Assembly (NCBI GenBank): GCA_001970855.1
Contig: LSSN01002745.1
Span: 1-13,169 of the forward strand
DNA length: 13,169 nucleotides
Origin: Smittium culicis
Taxonomy: Eukaryota > Kickxellomycota > Harpellomycetes > Harpellales > Legeriomycetaceae
Direction of reading: 5' to 3'
Below are positions 10,424 through 13,169 of this stretch, one piece after another. The notes under the pieces are model-generated. The model worked only from the letters and a program-made list of their open reading frames with translations. It was not told where the DNA came from and ran no database searches. Position 1 is the first letter of the stretch; each line of letters opens with the position of its first letter. The translations under genes and the position numbers were made by a program.

Positions 10424-11489
10424 CACTGTCAGATTTTTTGTTGAATTTTGAGTTTTTATTAAAGGTTAAATAACTCAATTCGTTTTTATGCACAAAGTTA
10501 TCATCAGTTTTTTTCTGAGAACACCTATCTGTGACACTAAATTCATGTAAATCACATTTTTTAGATTGAATTAGCTCGCTACTAATAAAAATTTCTGAAG
10601 GCTCAATGTTTTTCGAAATAATTACATTTTCACGTTTTTGGGTTTTTACCAAATATTTTCTTGGTGAAATAGAATCGCATGTATCAATTCTAGCTCCTTC
10701 ATTAAGGTTTATCCTCTTACTATTATCTATTATATCAATTTTCCCTTTTAACTCAGTATCGTAAAATATACTGTTGTTAGTATTTCCATGTTTTTTTAAC
10801 TTTTTATAAGAATCGGAAAAAACGATGCTTGGAAAGTTTGTATTAGATATTCTGACAGTTTCAATGGATCTATTATAATATTCATTCCCCGCTTCCTTTT
10901 GAAAAGTATTATTGTTTATACTGCACTCTAAACTCATGCAATTAAAAACCTTCCTTTTTTTATCCGATTCAAGATTTTTTTGCGCAACTGTCTCATCTTG
11001 AAATTTTGTAGTCAAAGCATCGGAAGTTTTATAATTTTTTGTGGTGATTAAATTGGGTTTATTTTTTCTTGGTTTAGAGGAATTTATTAAGTTTTTTATA
11101 CGATCGCTATTCATTTCCATAATAGAATTTTCATTTGAACTGGGAAACTGTGAAATTATATTAGGAATCGAACAGATATTCTCAGAGTATATACTAGTTT
11201 TTTTTTCGGAAACGTTCGGAGAGTCGGTGAATGGATTTTTATAGAGAAAATCAGATTTTAATTTAATTTGATTGCATTCAGAGATTAAAGAATTTTCCAA
11301 TTTATCATTGCTATCAACATAGTCCAAGCTCTCTTTTGAATTTTTTCTACCTCTTAAAGCGGTAATATTACTGAAACCACTATGAGTTTTCAGTGTCTTT
11401 CCTTTTTCTGATTCATTTTTATAATTTGAATCCCTGTTGGTGGATTCGATTTCAGTTTCTACTATCATATTTTTATCAGTATTAATCAT
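10424..11489 (-). CDS. Exon 1 (N-terminal part) of the same large low-complexity protein
   Basis: Translation is placed at the ATG at 11489-11487 (MINTDKNMIVETEIE...). The frame is open for 27 more codons upstream but has no earlier ATG. The exon encodes 355 full codons plus one base. Its residues are rich in Ser, Asn, Lys and Glu and look disordered, with several basic clusters (SSKPRKNKPN, ESDKKRKVF, SYKKLKKHG) that could act as nuclear-localisation or nucleic-acid contacts. That reading is inference. There is no signal peptide and no recognised domain. If the intron is not real, this would be a separate protein of 374 residues ending at 10365, with a 158-base gap to the next frame. Composition and style are the same on both sides of the intron, which supports a single gene. 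Confidence 0.8.
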
Positions 11490-11769
11490 TATTATACTTT
11501 TAACCAATTTGAAAAATAATATGCAGATGAGATAAAATTCTAAATGCTTTTGTTAAATTAATTTTTATTTTAACTGAAAAACCTAGAGATTTTATACTTT
11601 TTTTAACTTATATGAAAAAAAAGCATTTCAAAACTAATAAATAAACTTAATAATAAATTACTTTTTAGTTTCTTGTACTGTATAAATAATTATAATGAAT
11701 ATATAAGAATAAGAGAAAAGTAAGTAGTGCTAAAATAGACTTACGAGGATAAATGTATTTTCCCTGAAA
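11490..11769. promoter_or_regulatory. Probable promoter region of the large minus-strand gene
   Basis: This is the non-coding stretch immediately upstream of the ATG at 11489. On the minus strand a TATAAAA word lies at 11596-11590, about 100 bases before the start codon, and several A-rich and T-rich tracts surround it. It may also serve a plus-strand transcript, because the next gene-like sequence to the right points the other way. In AT-rich DNA a TATA word has little weight by itself. Confidence 0.3.
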
Positions 11770-12284
11770 ATGGCGTACAATAATGCTCAATCACATTTTT
11801 TTACTTTTAGTTATAATATTGTTTTCACATCTTTATAGCTGTATAATTTAGGAAATTAAAATTTCAAAAATCCTTGTATAGTTGTTAATTTATGGCTTTT
11901 TTCAATCCTTTAAAGTCTATTTCCCATTAGAATCAAATTTATGCTCCAAGTGAGCTATAGTAATTTTCAAAGTATTTATTAGATTCATGATAATACAATT
12001 AGGATATAAATTTATTTAATTTTTATTAGAGTGTAGAAATAAGCAGAAGCATAACATGCGCTAGATTAAGAAGGGTGTCAAAAGAAATTTATTTAATTTT
12101 TTTTTTTTAAAAATAAGTATTACGAATACGTTTCTGAAATTAAAATCGTTATTTTGAGAGAAATTTTTAAAAGATATTTAACATTGGTGAAAGAAATAGA
12201 GCTGAATATAAATATGATGAGAAATGTATCTGTATAGTCCTCAGGCTGAAAATAAATAAATAATAAACGCCAGTTAAAAGAGCT
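11770..12284 (+). other. Non-coding or cryptic exons upstream of the POP5-like locus
   Basis: No long frame is present. Three short plus-strand pieces look protein-like: an ATG frame at 11770 (MAYNNAQSHFFTF..., 22 residues), an open stretch from 12030 directly after a TTTTATTAG acceptor-like site (SVEISRSITCARLRRVSKEIYL), and one at 12171-12263 (NIGERNRAEYKYDEKCICIVLRLK). They could be small exons of an intron-rich gene, but frames of 20-30 codons are common by chance at this base composition. I could not join them with good donor sites or identify a family. Confidence 0.2.
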
Positions 12285-12440
12285 ATGGTTCGATTTAAGG
12301 CACGGTACCTAGATAACCAGTTAAAACAATACAATTTCAAGATTATTTTAAAGCGAAAAAAAGGATGTGAAAATAGTGGCATGGCATGTTCTCCTATAGT
12401 ATTTTTGATTGTAAAATTAATTTTCACTATTCAAAAATAG
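12285..12440 (+). CDS. POP5: POP5-like RNase P/MRP subunit, N-terminal piece
   Basis: The frame starts with an ATG at 12285 and reads MVRFKARYL, which closely matches the conserved first residues of eukaryotic Pop5 (MVRFK.RYL). Pop5 is a small protein subunit of nuclear RNase P and RNase MRP, needed for tRNA 5' maturation and rRNA processing, and usually has about 140-170 residues. Codons here (CGA, AAG, GCA, CGG, TAC) are less AT-rich than the flanks, as expected for real coding sequence. After residue 9 the match fades. A later stretch, SPIVFLIVKLIF, could correspond to the helix before the conserved G-Y/F-G region, but this is weak. The frame stops at TAG 12438-12440 after 51 residues, too short for the family. 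An intron beginning at GTAAAA (12411) or loss of the gene would explain that. Start identity is fairly convincing; intactness is not. Confidence 0.5.
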   Translation: MVRFKARYLDNQLKQYNFKIILKRKKGCENSGMACSPIVFLIVKLIFTIQK

Positions 12441-12478
12441 AATTTTTAGCTAAACATTAACTTTAATTTTTCTAGTAA

Positions 12479-12697
12479 ACCAAAAAAAAAAATCACAAGC
12501 ATTGTTTAAGGATCTGGGACTATAAAACTATAAATCAGAGAATCGTTTTGGTTATAAAAAAATATGATCAATGGTGGTTTTTAATAAAAAAAAATCCATA
12601 TTATTATTGTTATCATATAATAAAACAACATGTATCACATTATGGATTTTCAAAGTTAGTTTTTTTTTTTTTTAGTTTTTCCATTCCCATTAAATAA
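12479..12697 (+). CDS. Possible second piece of the POP5-like gene
   Basis: A 72-codon open frame without a useful ATG reads ...HCLRIWDYKTINQRIVLV... then IKKYDQWWFLI. This resembles the Pop5 core, where a K-Y-F/L-N strand is followed by a T-containing turn, a hydrophobic strand with a basic residue, and an aromatic-rich helix. It lies just downstream of, and on the same strand as, the MVRFKARYL start. A splice from 12410 (donor GTAAAA at 12411) to the acceptor CACAAG ending at 12499 keeps phase. That join, however, would leave the middle of the protein shorter than in known Pop5. The better pyrimidine-rich acceptor at 12475 puts a TAA first in this frame. An 11-base A run (12482-12492) could hide an indel. 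The conserved C-terminal G-T-I region is not evident, and the end runs into a 14-base T tract. Confidence 0.3.
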   Translation, partial: TKKKNHKHCLRIWDYKTINQRIVLVIKKYDQWWFLIKKNPYYYCYHIIKQHVSHYGFSKLVFFFFSFSIPIK

Positions 12698-13169
12698 ATC
12701 CAAGCAAGGTTTATTCCAATAAATCGAAATAACTAATCTATTGTTATGGGTTTATGTTTCTTATTTTTTTTTAATTCAGATTAAAATTTAGAATTTGAAA
12801 TTGTTTTAATGGGTTAATTTTTTTTTTAGTTTAGATTGTGTGTGAAGGTATGAGTGATGCTTCTAAAATTTCTACAATTACAATTGTCGAAATTAAATGT
12901 GGCTAAAAATGACAGTTTTTATTCAATTTTAATTTTACTTTCTGAATAAAAAACAACTTAATTATATATTTAGGAATACAAAAAAATTACGTGTGTAAAG
13001 ACTAATGAAATAGAAAAAAAAACAGGTATATTAGATAAAGCTACCTGCTCAAAATTTTAGATTGCTTGTTTAGGTATTTTTAAAAAGTACAACTAATATA
13101 TAATATTACTGATATATTAAGCAACTTGAACATTGATTTTTTAAGTTTTTTTAATAGTCTAAAAACTTA
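12698..13169. other. AT-rich right flank with splice-like signals, no assigned gene
   Basis: This region has long T tracts each ending in AG (for example the T-rich run into TTCAG at about 12779, TTTTTTTTTAG near 12829, and ATATTTAG at 12973). Each is followed by a short open plus-strand frame: 12835-12906 reads IVCEGMSDASKISTITIVEIKCG, and 12974-13060 reads EYKKITCVKTNEIEKKTGILDK then ATCSKF. They might be small exons, perhaps of the POP5-like gene or of a gene running off the window. None matches a family I know, and the lengths are not improbable by chance. Confidence 0.25.

Noticed and set aside
11041..11244. Plus-strand frame of 67 codons inside exon 1
   Set aside because: Antisense to the coding exon, hydrophobic translation of a Asn/Lys-rich opposite strand, no ATG-context or similarity support.
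12285..12310. GGTTCGATT near 12288 considered as a tRNA T-loop
   Set aside because: The flanking bases do not form the T-stem and no acceptor or anticodon arm can be drawn; the same bases encode the POP5-like start.
12167..12427. Minus-strand frame of 86 codons
   Set aside because: It opens with GTG rather than ATG and covers the POP5-like start on the other strand. The plus strand carries the recognisable MVRFKARYL, so this is taken as its shadow.

Overview
The window is a strongly AT-rich piece of eukaryotic nuclear DNA, by eye roughly three quarters or more A+T. It has no operons, Shine-Dalgarno sites, CRISPR array, rRNA or tRNA that I could find. Long Asn/Lys/Ser-rich reading frames, standard use of all three stop codons, GT...AG intron-like signals with a TAATAAC branch-point-like motif, and a possible POP5 gene fit a fungus or fungus-like parasite (a microsporidian, cryptomycotan or another AT-rich lineage). 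An AT-rich protist is not excluded. The sequence alone does not settle the taxon.

Layout. Positions 1-268 look like the right-hand or solo LTR of a retrotransposon: TG...CA ends, a pyrimidine-rich right third and a repeat-rich left part. Positions 269-7197 are gene-poor. The exceptions are an unusually long open frame with a hydrophobic C-terminus (2394-2759) and a GC-richer island (about 3061-3445) whose minus strand holds broken protein-like frames resembling a decayed transposase. Positions 7198-11489, minus strand, carry the main gene. It appears as two open frames, but an 89-base GT-AG intron (10335-10423) joins them exactly in frame into one predicted protein of 1400 residues: about 800 low-complexity polar residues followed by a more ordered C-terminal 570. 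I do not recognise its family.

To the right, on the plus strand, a short gene-like frame begins at 12285 with MVRFKARYL. This is very close to the conserved N-terminus of Pop5, a protein subunit of nuclear RNase P and RNase MRP. A second frame at 12479-12697 resembles the Pop5 core. The two pieces are not one continuous frame, so the locus is either interrupted by an intron or is a relic. The main gene and the POP5-like locus are divergently oriented, and the sequence before 11490 would hold the promoter of the main gene.

The strongest new point is that the two long minus-strand frames are probably exons of one gene. Most other small frames in the window are within what AT-rich non-coding DNA gives by chance, and I found no clearly novel biological system.
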